Assembly: GCA_030835305.1 (NCBI GenBank)
Contig: JAURPJ010000062.1
Location: 35,192 to 99,191 of the forward strand
Source of the DNA: Verrucomicrobiota bacterium
GTDB taxonomy: Bacteria; Verrucomicrobiota; Verrucomicrobiia; Verrucomicrobiales; Akkermansiaceae
Direction: 5' to 3'
DNA: 64,000 bases
In this document: positions 18,023 through 26,174 of the stretch, piece after piece
How positions within the stretch are numbered: the first letter of the stretch is position 1
How the letters are laid out: the number at the start of each line of letters is the position of its first letter
Made by a program: the position numbers and the translations under genes
The notes under the pieces: model-generated
Databases searched by the model: none
What the model was told of the DNA's origin: nothing
The model's input: the letters and a program-made list of their open reading frames with translations, nothing else

Positions 18023-19198
18023 ATGGATCACGAATATTCATGGGAAACCGCCAGCACTTACACTCCGCCGCGGCGCGAAGGGCTGGGTTGGTATGTTCTC
18101 GTTGCCGTGACCCTGGCACTTACCATCCACGTGGCGGCACTCGTGATGGCTGGAAATACCTTTTACCGGTCCGAGATTTCCGAGCCGACGGAGTGGGTTT
18201 CAAAGCCGCTTCGTCTGACGATGGTGGAAACCGAGGTTGAGGAGATCGCGGATGTGCCTCCCGAGGAAGAGCTGGAACGTCCGGTTGATGACAGCGAACT
18301 GGTGGATGATCCGGAGGTCGCAATTGCCGAGCTCCAAGACATCGCGATCGATGTTGACACCAATCTGGAGGAGATGTCGCTTCCTGAAATGCGAATCGAG
18401 AAGCCCACTTTGGCAGGTGCCAATGATGGGGATTTACTCAGGCCTACGATTGGGGCCAATGTGAACCCTGACATCCCGGACCCCGGCAAAATCAACATCG
18501 ATTTCCCCGAAGCCAAGAAAGGGCAGATTGTTGTCGATGAAGGAACGCCGCTCGCCGATGTTCTGGATCCAGACAAAGTCGTTCAGGATTTGGGGAAAAT
18601 GAAGGGCGGCGGGGGAAATGATGCGGCGGGAGAAATCAAAGGATACACAGGTCTTTCAGCTTATGCAAATATGTCGCCCGGTGAGCTCCAGAGAAATAAA
18701 GCGACGATTGGAAGCGACCTTCTCTTTGAGTTTAACAGCGCAATTTTACGTGATGATGCCCGCATTACCTTGCTGACCGTGGCCCAGCTCATCGATCGCA
18801 ATCCAGGTATGTTTTGTTGGGTTGAAGGCCACACGGATATGATCGGCGGAGACGAGCTCAACTTTCGTCTTTCCCAGAAACGCGGGCAGGCCGTTAAGAC
18901 CTGGTTGGTAAATTCACTCCAGCTTGATCCAAAATTTATTGTGGTTCGCGCCTTGGGCAAAGCCGAACCTATCGTGACGGAAGGGGATCGCGAGGCCCAG
19001 GCAGCAAATCGACGAGTCGATATTAAGATGCGCAAGACTCCCCCTGACACGACGGTAGTTATGGTGAAGCCGGGCGAAACACCAGAGGTGATTCCGCGGG
19101 GCGTGCCGGTCGAGGACGACGAAGGGGAAGTGATTCCCAAGGCAATTCCGGTGCCGGATGATGAAGAAATCCCAAGGGCAATTCCAGTTGAGGAATAG
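18023..19198 (+). CDS. Membrane-anchored OmpA-family protein with Pro/Glu-rich linker
   Basis: The ATG at 18023 (after an in-frame GTG) gives 391 residues. One membrane helix lies at about 20-44 (WYVLVAVTLALTIHVAALVMAG), a TonB-like N-terminal anchor. An acidic linker with many Asp/Glu/Pro follows (about 60-200). The OmpA-like peptidoglycan-binding domain is at about 230-345: FEFNSAILRDDARITL, VEGHTDMIGGDELNFRLSQKR, LGKAEPIV, NRRVDIKMR. The tail carries three imperfect copies of a (E)xIPRAIPVEDDE-type unit. It probably spans the periplasm between the inner membrane and peptidoglycan. It is divergent from hom. Confidence 0.88.
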   Translation: MDHEYSWETASTYTPPRREGLGWYVLVAVTLALTIHVAALVMAGNTFYRSEISEPTEWVSKPLRLTMVETEVEEIADVPPEEELERPVDDSELVDDPEVAIAELQDIAIDVDTNLEEMSLPEMRIEKPTLAGANDGDLLRPTIGANVNPDIPDPGKINIDFPEAKKGQIVVDEGTPLADVLDPDKVVQDLGKMKGGGGNDAAGEIKGYTGLSAYANMSPGELQRNKATIGSDLLFEFNSAILRDDARITLLTVAQLIDRNPGMFCWVEGHTDMIGGDELNFRLSQKRGQAVKTWLVNSLQLDPKFIVVRALGKAEPIVTEGDREAQAANRRVDIKMRKTPPDTTVVMVKPGETPEVIPRGVPVEDDEGEVIPKAIPVPDDEEIPRAIPVEE

Positions 19199-19239
19199 TC
19201 GTGCTTGTCCTTGGGTGAGAAGTCTAGTTCATTGAGGCC

Positions 19240-20037
19240 GTGCTGAGAATTCTGCCCGAACCCCCAGTCTGGAAGGCCGTTCTCGGATTTGATTTTGACG
19301 ACACCTTGGTAATGAAGGATTCCGAGTCTCAGGTGGACGAAAGATTTTTTGATTGCCTTAAATGGGTTCGTTCCACTTATGGCGCAGCGTGGGGAATTGC
19401 CACAGGGCGGTCCTTGTATGAGCTAATCGAGGGGCTCAATGAGGCTCGCTTTCCCTTCCTGCCGGACTTCGTGATCGTGCGTGAGCGGGAAATTTTCTTC
19501 CCCGGCCAATTTGGTCGCTGGGTCCCGGATGAAAATTGGAACAAGAAGTGTGAGAAAGACCATAATCGTCTCTTTCGAAAGTGCCGGCGGATGCTCGCCA
19601 AGATCAGGAATCACGTTGAGAAAAACACGGACGCCCGATGGGTTTCGGTGGAAGGCGATGCTGCCGGGATAGTGGCTTCAACGGCCGAAGAGATGAACGA
19701 AATCCAGCAGGTTATCGAAGAGTTGTCTTCTCACAGCGATCTCACCTTTGAGCGAAACACGGTCTATCTTCGATTCAGTCATCGGGCTTATCGAAAGGGG
19801 AGCTGTCTTCAGGAGGCGGCCGATCATTGGGGGCTCGAGGCTGATAAAATTCTTGCGATTGGTGACAATTTTAATGATCTGAGCATGCTGCAGCCAGAGG
19901 TCTGCGAGGCCTGCGGGTGTCCTTCCAATGCCATTCCCGAAGTGAGAGACTATGTGAAGAACCGGGGCGGGAAAGTGGCTGTCAATCCCGGGAGTATTGG
20001 CGTAATCGAGGTGATGAAGCACTACTTTGACCAATGA
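19240..20037 (+). CDS. HAD-superfamily hydrolase (type IIB, sugar-phosphatase-like)
   Basis: A GTG at 19240 starts a 265-residue protein. HAD motifs are clear: motif I DFDDTLV (about 18-24), motif II within IATGRSLYEL, motif III Lys in RKGSCLQEAADHWGL, and motif IV GDNFNDLSML, with CGCPSNAIPEV following. The cap between motifs II and III is of the alpha/beta (C2B) type, as in Cof and sucrose-phosphate phosphatase relatives. The substrate is probably a phosphorylated sugar but is not identifiable. The last bases overlap the LysE gene (ATGA), indicating co-translation. Confidence 0.88.
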   Translation: MLRILPEPPVWKAVLGFDFDDTLVMKDSESQVDERFFDCLKWVRSTYGAAWGIATGRSLYELIEGLNEARFPFLPDFVIVREREIFFPGQFGRWVPDENWNKKCEKDHNRLFRKCRRMLAKIRNHVEKNTDARWVSVEGDAAGIVASTAEEMNEIQQVIEELSSHSDLTFERNTVYLRFSHRAYRKGSCLQEAADHWGLEADKILAIGDNFNDLSMLQPEVCEACGCPSNAIPEVRDYVKNRGGKVAVNPGSIGVIEVMKHYFDQ

Positions 20038-20627
20038 ATGGTGAGCTTTGGGCTTTCGCGGTGATTATGGTAATCGGGCAGTTTAGCCCGGGACCCGATA
20101 TGCTTCTTCTCACACGGACTTCTTTGGCGGAGGGCTTGCGTGCAGGGTGGATGATGGTTTTGGGAATCAGCACGGGACTCACGGTACACGCTACTCTTGC
20201 CATCGGCGGAATCGCCGTGGTGCTGGCTCGCGGTGGAATCGTGGCGACCAGTTTGAAATGGCTGGCGGCCCTTTATCTTCTTTGGTTGGCGATTGGATTA
20301 TCCAAAAAACCTGTGCTTGGTGGTGAAGTGACCATTCCCAAACGCAGTCCATATTTGCGAGGTTTGTTTTGCAATTTACTGAATCCCAAGGCTCTAGTGT
20401 TCTTTGCCAGTGTTGTTGCGACATTTTTAACGGGGCCACGCCCAGATTGGTGGCCGCTGGCACTTTGGCTTATTGTGGTCGGGGAGGCCCTCTTCTTCTG
20501 GTGTCTTTGGGTTTGGCTTTTGCAGATCCCCAAGGTGCGGGGCGGGTACCAACGATTTGGCCGGATAATTGATCTTCTTTTTGCCCTCGCCCTGACAGGT
20601 TTGGCTATGCACTTGCTCTTTTGGTAG
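20034..20627 (+). CDS. LysE/RhtB family transporter
   Basis: The 197-residue inner membrane protein has five to six hydrophobic helices and the family pattern: IGQFSPGPDMLLLTRTSLAEGLRAG (shortened here as the GPD/A-rich first loop), WLAALYLLWLAIGL, and GLFCNLLNPKALVFFAS, in which NLLNPKA is the hallmark. The family exports amino acids such as lysine, homoserine or threonine. Substrate is unknown. It overlaps the HAD gene by 4 bases. Confidence 0.93.
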   Translation: MNGELWAFAVIMVIGQFSPGPDMLLLTRTSLAEGLRAGWMMVLGISTGLTVHATLAIGGIAVVLARGGIVATSLKWLAALYLLWLAIGLSKKPVLGGEVTIPKRSPYLRGLFCNLLNPKALVFFASVVATFLTGPRPDWWPLALWLIVVGEALFFWCLWVWLLQIPKVRGGYQRFGRIIDLLFALALTGLAMHLLFW

Positions 20628-20697
20628 GTGTGCACCGGTCAAACGTGATTATTGGAAAGCTTTGAAGCACTCTGCCCGTAATCGTCATAACTCATTT

Positions 20698-21360
20698 ATG
20701 AAGAATTACTCTATAAAAGCCGTCTGGCTCGCATTTACCATGGCTCTCCCGGCCGTTGCCGACCACCACAAGGAATCAAAGGAATGGACCGATCTCTTCA
20801 ATGGCAAGGATCTTACCGGATTCTCCCAGAAGAACGGCACCGCCACCTTTGAGGCTAAAGATGGCACGATTGTTGGAGTAACTGCTAAAGGCAGCCCCAA
20901 TTCCTTTCTTTGCACGGACAAGCTGTATGGGAACTTTGAGCTGACTTTCGAAGTGAAAGTTCACAATAGCTTAAATTCCGGCGTCATGATCAGATCCCAG
21001 ACCAAGGGCAACACTCCTGAGGGCCGGGTGAACGGTCCCCAGATCGAGATTGAGGCAAGCGGCGCCAAGGGCGCTGAATCCGGCTACATTTATGGTGAGG
21101 CCTGTGGCGGCTGGATGACTCCCAAGGAGCTCTTGAAGCCCCACAAGCATTTTAAGGATGGTGAGTGGAACAAATATCGCATTCTTGCGAAAGGTCCCAG
21201 GATTCAAGTCTGGATCAATGATGTGCAAATTTCCGACCTGACGGATGAAGAGAAGTATAGGACTTATTCGAAGGGATTCATTGGACTTCAAGTTCACGGT
21301 GTGGGTAAGCGCGGGCCCTTCGATGTGGCTTGGAAGAATCTGAAAATTCGCGAGTTCTAA
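20698..21360 (+). CDS. DUF1080 (3-keto-disaccharide hydrolase-like) secreted protein
   Basis: The ATG at 20698 gives 220 residues with a signal peptide ending near PAVADHH. The body is one DUF1080 domain: WTDLFNGKDLTGF, GTIVGVTAKGS, FELTFEVKVHNSLNSGVMIRSQ, GPQIEIEA, GEWNKYRILAKGPRIQVWINDVQ, GFIGLQVHG and NLKIREF. This concanavalin-like fold is abundant in Planctomycetes and Verrucomicrobia; members act on 3-keto-glycosides. It is transcribed alone and is followed by a strong terminator (21396-21426). A longer protein with the same domain is encoded at 26175-29012. Confidence 0.92.
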   Translation: MKNYSIKAVWLAFTMALPAVADHHKESKEWTDLFNGKDLTGFSQKNGTATFEAKDGTIVGVTAKGSPNSFLCTDKLYGNFELTFEVKVHNSLNSGVMIRSQTKGNTPEGRVNGPQIEIEASGAKGAESGYIYGEACGGWMTPKELLKPHKHFKDGEWNKYRILAKGPRIQVWINDVQISDLTDEEKYRTYSKGFIGLQVHGVGKRGPFDVAWKNLKIREF

Positions 21361-21395
21361 TTGATCACGCGCAACTGAGATTTTATTTCACCAGA

Positions 21396-21426
21396 AGCCG
21401 AAAGGGATTTTTCCTTTCGGTTTTTT
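21396..21426 (+). terminator. Rho-independent terminator after the DUF1080 gene
   Basis: CCGAAAGG (21398-21405) pairs perfectly with CCTTTCGG (21413-21420) over a 7-base loop and is followed by six T. It lies 36 bases after the stop codon. Confidence 0.9.
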
Positions 21427-21506
21427 CGGGCAGATCCTTCAAATTAGCGATCGATGGATGTCACTGATCCGGAGCAGTCTTGGTGTTTGGATCGTTAAAA
21501 TGATTT

Positions 21507-21546
21507 TTCCGGGGAACCGGAGAAGCCTAGAGTCCCCGGTTCCGGC
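21507..21546. repeat. Nested inverted repeats with two alternative pairings
   Basis: GGAACCGG (21513-21520) pairs with CCGGTTCC (21536-21543), while the overlapping CCGGGGA (21509-21515) pairs with TCCCCGG (21533-21539). The two hairpins exclude each other. No T run follows on either strand. Function unknown; it sits between two terminators. Confidence 0.5.
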
Positions 21547-21591
21547 CGATCAGGTGTTTCCATGAAGCGGATTGATGAAGCGATTGCTGAA

Positions 21592-21624
21592 AAAACCCGG
21601 CAGCCCATCAGGGTGCCGGGTTTT
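21592..21624 (-). terminator. Terminator of the rpsB-tsf operon
   Basis: AAAACCCGGCA (21592-21602) and TGCCGGGTTTT (21614-21624) form a perfect 11-bp stem with an 11-base loop. It starts 25 bases after the tsf stop. Its A and T flanks would let it work in both directions. Confidence 0.9.
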
Positions 21625-21648
21625 AATGACTGGGATCTTGGTGCGAAA

Positions 21649-22515
21649 TTATTCCCCAAGGCCGAAGCGAAGGAAATTATTGACGGAGATGGTGTCACCG
21701 AGTTCCTTGCTCTTGGCTTCAAGGAGAGCCTTGACCGAAGTGTCCGGGTCCTTGACGAAACCTTGTTCAAGTAAGCAGCGTTCCGAGTAGAATTTGCCAA
21801 GTTTTCCTTCGATGATTTTCTCCAGAATATCAGCAGGCTTGCCAGCTCCTTCCATTTGCTTGCGGAAGATGTCCTTCTCTGACTCTACAAGTTCAGCAGG
21901 GATGTCCTCACGCTTGAGACCCGCAGGTGAGGTTGCTGCGATGTGAAGGGTAAGGTCCTTGACCAGGTCCTTGAAAGCCTCTGCGGAAGCGGTTTCAGCT
22001 TTCCCGGCACTGACCTCGATTAGAACGCCCACCTTGCCACCGAGGTGGATGTAGGAGGCCACGGCACCCTCACCATCTAGGTTGAGGCGCTCGAATCGGC
22101 GGAACTTAAGATTCTCGCCCATTTCAAGGACTTTTGATTTGATAAACTGCTCGAGAGTGACGTCATCCTTGGGAAGGGCCATCGCGGCGTCGACGTCTGC
22201 GACATCGCTGGCCAAAACGGTGTTCGCTACTTCGGCGACAAATGCCTGGAAATTTTCGTTCTTGGCTACGAAGTCGGTTTCGCAGTTGACCTCAACGATA
22301 ACTCCGGACTTCACGGATTTATCGAGAGCAGCGACGATGACTCCTTCATTTGCATCGCGTGAGGCTTTCTTCTCAGCTTTTGCGTTGCCACGCTCACGGA
22401 GAATTTTAATGGCAGCATCGATATCACCCTCGGTTTCTTTGAGGGCGTTCTTGCATTCCATCATGGCAACTCCGGTCTTTTCCCGGAGTTCTTTAACGAG
22501 AGATGCGGTGATCAT
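21649..22515 (-). CDS. tsf: Translation elongation factor Ts
   Basis: This 288-residue protein starts ITASLVKELREKTGVAMMEC, the EF-Ts N-terminal domain with the TGVAMM(E/D)CK motif, and carries the core VEVNCETDFVAKN block near residue 80. It exchanges GDP for GTP on EF-Tu during translation. It follows rpsB by 29 bases on the same strand, the common rpsB-tsf order, and is closed by a strong terminator. Length and motifs are normal. Confidence 0.97.
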   Translation of the reverse strand: MITASLVKELREKTGVAMMECKNALKETEGDIDAAIKILRERGNAKAEKKASRDANEGVIVAALDKSVKSGVIVEVNCETDFVAKNENFQAFVAEVANTVLASDVADVDAAMALPKDDVTLEQFIKSKVLEMGENLKFRRFERLNLDGEGAVASYIHLGGKVGVLIEVSAGKAETASAEAFKDLVKDLTLHIAATSPAGLKREDIPAELVESEKDIFRKQMEGAGKPADILEKIIEGKLGKFYSERCLLEQGFVKDPDTSVKALLEAKSKELGDTISVNNFLRFGLGE

Positions 22516-22544
22516 AATGTCTGTTTCTTTCTCGGTGGGTAAGT

Positions 22545-23228
22545 TTAACTTTTAGCTCCGACAACTATTCCGTCGACGAGGTTTTGAAGCACGATGCGAA
22601 TCGAGCGCATGGCGTCATCGTTCGCAGGAACAGGAAATTCGAGCTTGGAAGGATCTCCGTTGGTGTCAACGATCCCGATGATGGGAATCTTGAGACGCTT
22701 GGCCTCAGCAACCGCGATGGACTCGCGAGCGGTGTCGACGATGACGACAGCATCCGGGTGCTTTTCCATATCACGAACTCCATTCAGGTTACGGTGAAGC
22801 TTGTCCTTTTCGCGGTTTAGAGCGGAAAGCTCCTTCTTCGACATGGATTTGTATTCAGGAGCGCGCTCAATGTCTTCGAGATACTTGAGGCGCTTCACCG
22901 AGTTACGAATGGTGGTGAGATTGGTGAGAGTGCCGCCTAGCCAGCGATAGTTCACGTAGTATTGGCCGGTTGCTTCCGCAGCCTCGCGGACCGCGTCCTG
23001 GGCCTGGCGTTTGCAGCCGACGAAGAGAATTTTCTTATTTTTCCCTGCAAGTTTTGATAGGAAATCCGATGCCTTATCGAGGCACTGAACAGTTTTGTTG
23101 AGGTCGATGATGTAGATGCCCCCCTTGTCCTTCATGAGGTAAGGCTTCATCTTTGGGTTCCATTTCTTGGTCTGGTGTCCGTAGTGGACTCCAGCTTCGA
23201 CCATGTCCTTGACGAGTTCGTTAATCAT
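22545..23228 (-). CDS. rpsB: 30S ribosomal protein S2
   Basis: The ATG at 23228 is chosen because a strong Shine-Dalgarno (GGAGG, about 12 bases upstream) precedes it and because the product then starts like other S2 proteins, with GVHYGHQTKKWNPKMKPYL. The frame is open further upstream but that part reads as non-protein. The product is 227 residues, within the S2 range, with FVGCKRQAQDAV, YYVNYRWLGGTLTN, DAVVIVDT and IPIIGIVDTN(G)DP. It is needed for 30S function and S1 binding. In many bacteria S2 represses its own operon through the mRNA leader; the 190-base leader here is long enough but no known motif is recognised. Confidence 0.97.
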   Translation of the reverse strand: MINELVKDMVEAGVHYGHQTKKWNPKMKPYLMKDKGGIYIIDLNKTVQCLDKASDFLSKLAGKNKKILFVGCKRQAQDAVREAAEATGQYYVNYRWLGGTLTNLTTIRNSVKRLKYLEDIERAPEYKSMSKKELSALNREKDKLHRNLNGVRDMEKHPDAVVIVDTARESIAVAEAKRLKIPIIGIVDTNGDPSKLEFPVPANDDAMRSIRIVLQNLVDGIVVGAKS

Positions 23229-23421
23229 TATATTTGGGTCCTCCGTTAAAGCACGAAGGCGCTTTTGGTGAGAAATTGCTGCAATGGACCTTACCCGGTT
23301 TCTCGTTGTTGATAATGCAGCTCGTGGGAAGGGACGGGGATCTAATTGGAAAAGGCCAAATTGGCAAGGGATTTCCTGCTTTTGAAGCTGGAAACGACAG
23401 GTTTGTTTCCGGCCCTGGCGC

Positions 23422-24066
23422 TTATTTGGCAGTGAGGGCGTCTGTGACGGCCTTTGCAATAAGGGTCGCCCCGCTGGTGTTCGGATGGACGGTGTCGGGA
23501 ATGAGATCGTCCTTGCCCTCGAGAGCTGAATAGACATCGATGACCTCCAGTTTAAGGCCTTTGGCGATTTTTTTGATGATGGGGATCTGGGCCTTGGTAT
23601 CGTTGTTGTTGATCCCCCAACGGCCTTCTTTTGCTATGTAGGGAGGCAGACAAAGGTAGATCTTTGGCTTGGAAAGAAGTTTTTGGAAATCAGCAATTAA
23701 ATCCAGATAATCCGATTTATAATCCTTGTCGAACTTCTTCCAATTGTCCGGTTTGGTGTCGTTCGTTCCGAGCATAATCACCACGATGTCGGGATTTGAG
23801 GCGAGGGCGTTTTTGAACTGCGTCGATTTTTGATAAGGCTTGTTACCGCTGTTCATCAGGGTGGTTCCGCTGAGGCCGAAGTTTTTGACCTGCCAATCTT
23901 TACCCAGGGTTTTCTGGGCTTGTGCGGGCCAGGATTGGCCTCGCTTAGCCCCCACTCCTTGGGTGATGCTGTCCCCAACACAGGCTAATACGGTCGGTTC
24001 CTTTGCGTTAATCGAATTCAGTAACGGGAGAGCGCAGAGCGTGGATAGGAAATTTCTCAGGTTCAT
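23422..24066 (-). CDS. Secreted SGNH/GDSL hydrolase
   Basis: The 214-residue protein starts with a signal peptide (about residues 1-21, ending NSINA). SGNH catalytic blocks are all present: GDSITQGVG (Ser), the Gly in FGLSGTTL, GTNDTKPDNW (Asn), and DTVHPNTSGA (Asp and His). The family includes esterases, lipases and carbohydrate acetylesterases; the compact single domain fits a sugar-ester deacylase, but the substrate is not certain. The gene lies 49 bases after the multihaem gene on the same strand, in a run of exported proteins. Confidence 0.9.
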   Translation of the reverse strand: MNLRNFLSTLCALPLLNSINAKEPTVLACVGDSITQGVGAKRGQSWPAQAQKTLGKDWQVKNFGLSGTTLMNSGNKPYQKSTQFKNALASNPDIVVIMLGTNDTKPDNWKKFDKDYKSDYLDLIADFQKLLSKPKIYLCLPPYIAKEGRWGINNNDTKAQIPIIKKIAKGLKLEVIDVYSALEGKDDLIPDTVHPNTSGATLIAKAVTDALTAK

Positions 24067-24115
24067 AAATTTTTACTGGTCTTTGATCGATGTACCGGGT
24101 TTGGAATAAACTCTC

Positions 24116-26083
24116 TCATTTTTTAGGAATCTTACCAACCGATTGGATGTATTGGCGGATGGCTTCGAATTGTTTTTGCGAGTCGCCTTCGAGAATATCG
24201 GGGCGGAGGGCGGCACCATCGTCGGGGTTGGTGTAGCGAGGCATTTTTGTGTCGGGGACCAGACGTGCCGGGTTAAACATCCATTGGTGGAAGTAGCCCG
24301 GACGAAGACGTTCATGGGTGATGCCAAAATTGATTCCCTGGACTTCAAAAGCGGCGAGAGCCGGTTTCTCGTTGATGGCATGGCAGGTCACACAAGCGTA
24401 ACCGGTCATGCTGACGAGTTGTTCACCCAGCTTGACCTGATCGGCAGGTGGTTCTTCTTTGGATGGAGAAGAGGCCGGGAGCCCGTGATGTTGTCCAAGT
24501 CCGTGTGCCATGTGTTTTGCATGGAGAGGGAAGGCGGGCATGCGCATCTCGAGCCATGGGCGGGGGCGTGGGTCGGCGCTACCGAGGAGCATTTTTTCGA
24601 TGTATTCGGTGTGGAGCATGGCTCCCATGTGAGTGAGAGGGGGTCTTGATTGAATGAGTCGTTCGTCGGTTTCCTTGATGTGATCGAGGAGTGACTTGGT
24701 CTCGCCATGTGTTTTAGTAAGGAGTGAATCTTTTCCATTGTATGCGTGGCAGGAAGTGCAGTTGAGAGCTTCGATTTGGCGGGAGGTGTAGGCTTCCACG
24801 GTGTCGTGCTTCAGAGCGGGAAGAATGGCCGGGGTAATCGCTTTCTTTTGTTCTTCAGTCAGGATGAGACGGGGGGAATTGCCACGTTGATCTTCCGGTC
24901 CCAGGCAGCCCTTGGTCCAGTCCTTAATATCGGCAAGGTTTGGAGCGGGATTTTTGGAGGCTTCCAGTCCTTCGTGACAGCTTGAGCAATTCAGCGTTGC
25001 GACAAGATTCTTGCCGCGCGTGGCGTCACCGGGTGGGAATTCCGAGGGGTCCGGTGTGTGTTCACCAGTGGATGTTTTAGTGAGGTAGGCGGCAAGAGAA
25101 GAGGCTTCTTCGTTTGAGAAGCGAAAGTTGGGCATCTTGATTGCTTTGTGATGCTTTTGCGGGTTCTTAAGAAATCCCACGAGTGATCCGCCTTTGAACT
25201 TGGCAGCTACATTATTAAGGGGGACACGGCCATTTTTAAAATCAGGCTCGTTGGCGTCCGGCTTGGAATGGCAGGCGATACAACCGAGTTTGTGGAAATG
25301 CTCGCCACCTTTCTGAGTGAGTGAAAGGTCGGGAGAGCTCGTGGCTTTTTCCCGGGTGACGAGCGATGCGAGATAGGCTCCGATGTCGGCGGCCGCTTGG
25401 GCACCCTCAGGCTTGGTGTGGTCGACCATTGCGGGCATGGTGGTTGTTGGTTTGAGTTTATCGGGTTGGGCGATCCAGCGGGTGAGCCAGGCTTCGTTGG
25501 CGCGGGAGCCGATGCCGGTGAGATTTGGTCCGGCATAGTTGAGTTCCGGCATTGAGGATGCCCCGAGGTCAGCCTCGTGGCATTGGATGCAGTTGTGACT
25601 GGCGAACAAGTGAGCCGCATCGACAGGGGGCTTGTCCAAAGAAGTGAAGGCGGATGCGGGAATCGGTTCGCGGGGGAATTCGCGGCGCTCTTCCCAGTAA
25701 AGACGGAAATAGCCAGCTCCACTCTTGGGAGAAGTGAAGGTGATCTGGATTGGGATTTCGCCGGGGTTGAGTCGGAGGCGATCGGATTTCCCGTCGGTGA
25801 AGGTGACCTCTTCGTCGTTGACCTTGAAGTCAACCTGACCCTCGGACTCGACCGAGAAATAGACGCGGAAGCGTTTCGGTATGGTGAGGCTGCCGGTGTA
25901 GGTAGCGACGAAGGGACCGGAGGGCAAACCTCCCGCAGGCGACTCGCTTTCCCCCACAAAAAGCGCAGGGAGGGCAACTGTTTTACTGGTCGTTTTCCCT
26001 TCTGAGGTGAAGGAAACATTCAACTCGGCACGCGCCGGGGAAATCAAAGCAAGGAAGAAAATCGCGAGTGAAGCAAACTTCAT
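24116..26083 (-). CDS. Five-haem c-type cytochrome protein with PA14-like domain
   Basis: The 655-residue protein has a signal peptide (ending SPARA). A beta-rich PA14-like segment lies at about 50-145 (FRVYFSVESEGQVDFKVND). Five CxxCH haem motifs follow, near residues 162, 266, 364, 440 and 563: CIQCH, CIACH, CSSCH, CTSCH and CVTCH. Met ligands recur after each in patterns such as MPNFRFS and MPRYTNP. This is a periplasmic electron carrier, of the superphylum type where cytochrome c modules are joined to carbohydrate-binding-like domains. The partner oxidase or dehydrogenase is not identified, though the neighbouring 958-residue-class protein upstream is of the dehydrogenase-like type and probably shares the transcript. 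Confidence 0.9.
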   Translation of the reverse strand: MKFASLAIFFLALISPARAELNVSFTSEGKTTSKTVALPALFVGESESPAGGLPSGPFVATYTGSLTIPKRFRVYFSVESEGQVDFKVNDEEVTFTDGKSDRLRLNPGEIPIQITFTSPKSGAGYFRLYWEERREFPREPIPASAFTSLDKPPVDAAHLFASHNCIQCHEADLGASSMPELNYAGPNLTGIGSRANEAWLTRWIAQPDKLKPTTTMPAMVDHTKPEGAQAAADIGAYLASLVTREKATSSPDLSLTQKGGEHFHKLGCIACHSKPDANEPDFKNGRVPLNNVAAKFKGGSLVGFLKNPQKHHKAIKMPNFRFSNEEASSLAAYLTKTSTGEHTPDPSEFPPGDATRGKNLVATLNCSSCHEGLEASKNPAPNLADIKDWTKGCLGPEDQRGNSPRLILTEEQKKAITPAILPALKHDTVEAYTSRQIEALNCTSCHAYNGKDSLLTKTHGETKSLLDHIKETDERLIQSRPPLTHMGAMLHTEYIEKMLLGSADPRPRPWLEMRMPAFPLHAKHMAHGLGQHHGLPASSPSKEEPPADQVKLGEQLVSMTGYACVTCHAINEKPALAAFEVQGINFGITHERLRPGYFHQWMFNPARLVPDTKMPRYTNPDDGAALRPDILEGDSQKQFEAIRQYIQSVGKIPKK

Positions 26084-26122
26084 TCACCAACCATAAACGT
26101 CTCAGAGAGGAGAGCAAAAAGA

Positions 26123-26154
26123 AAAACGCTCCCGGGTTTGATCGGGAGCGTTTT
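26123..26154 (-). terminator. Terminator after the DUF1080/propeller gene
   Basis: AAAACGCTCCCG and CGGGAGCGTTTT form a perfect 12-bp stem around a short loop, 21 bases after the stop of the upstream minus-strand gene. A and T flanks are present on both sides. It may reduce read-through into the multihaem gene. Confidence 0.85.
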
Positions 26155-26174
26155 GAAGTGGGGTGAAGACTGTT

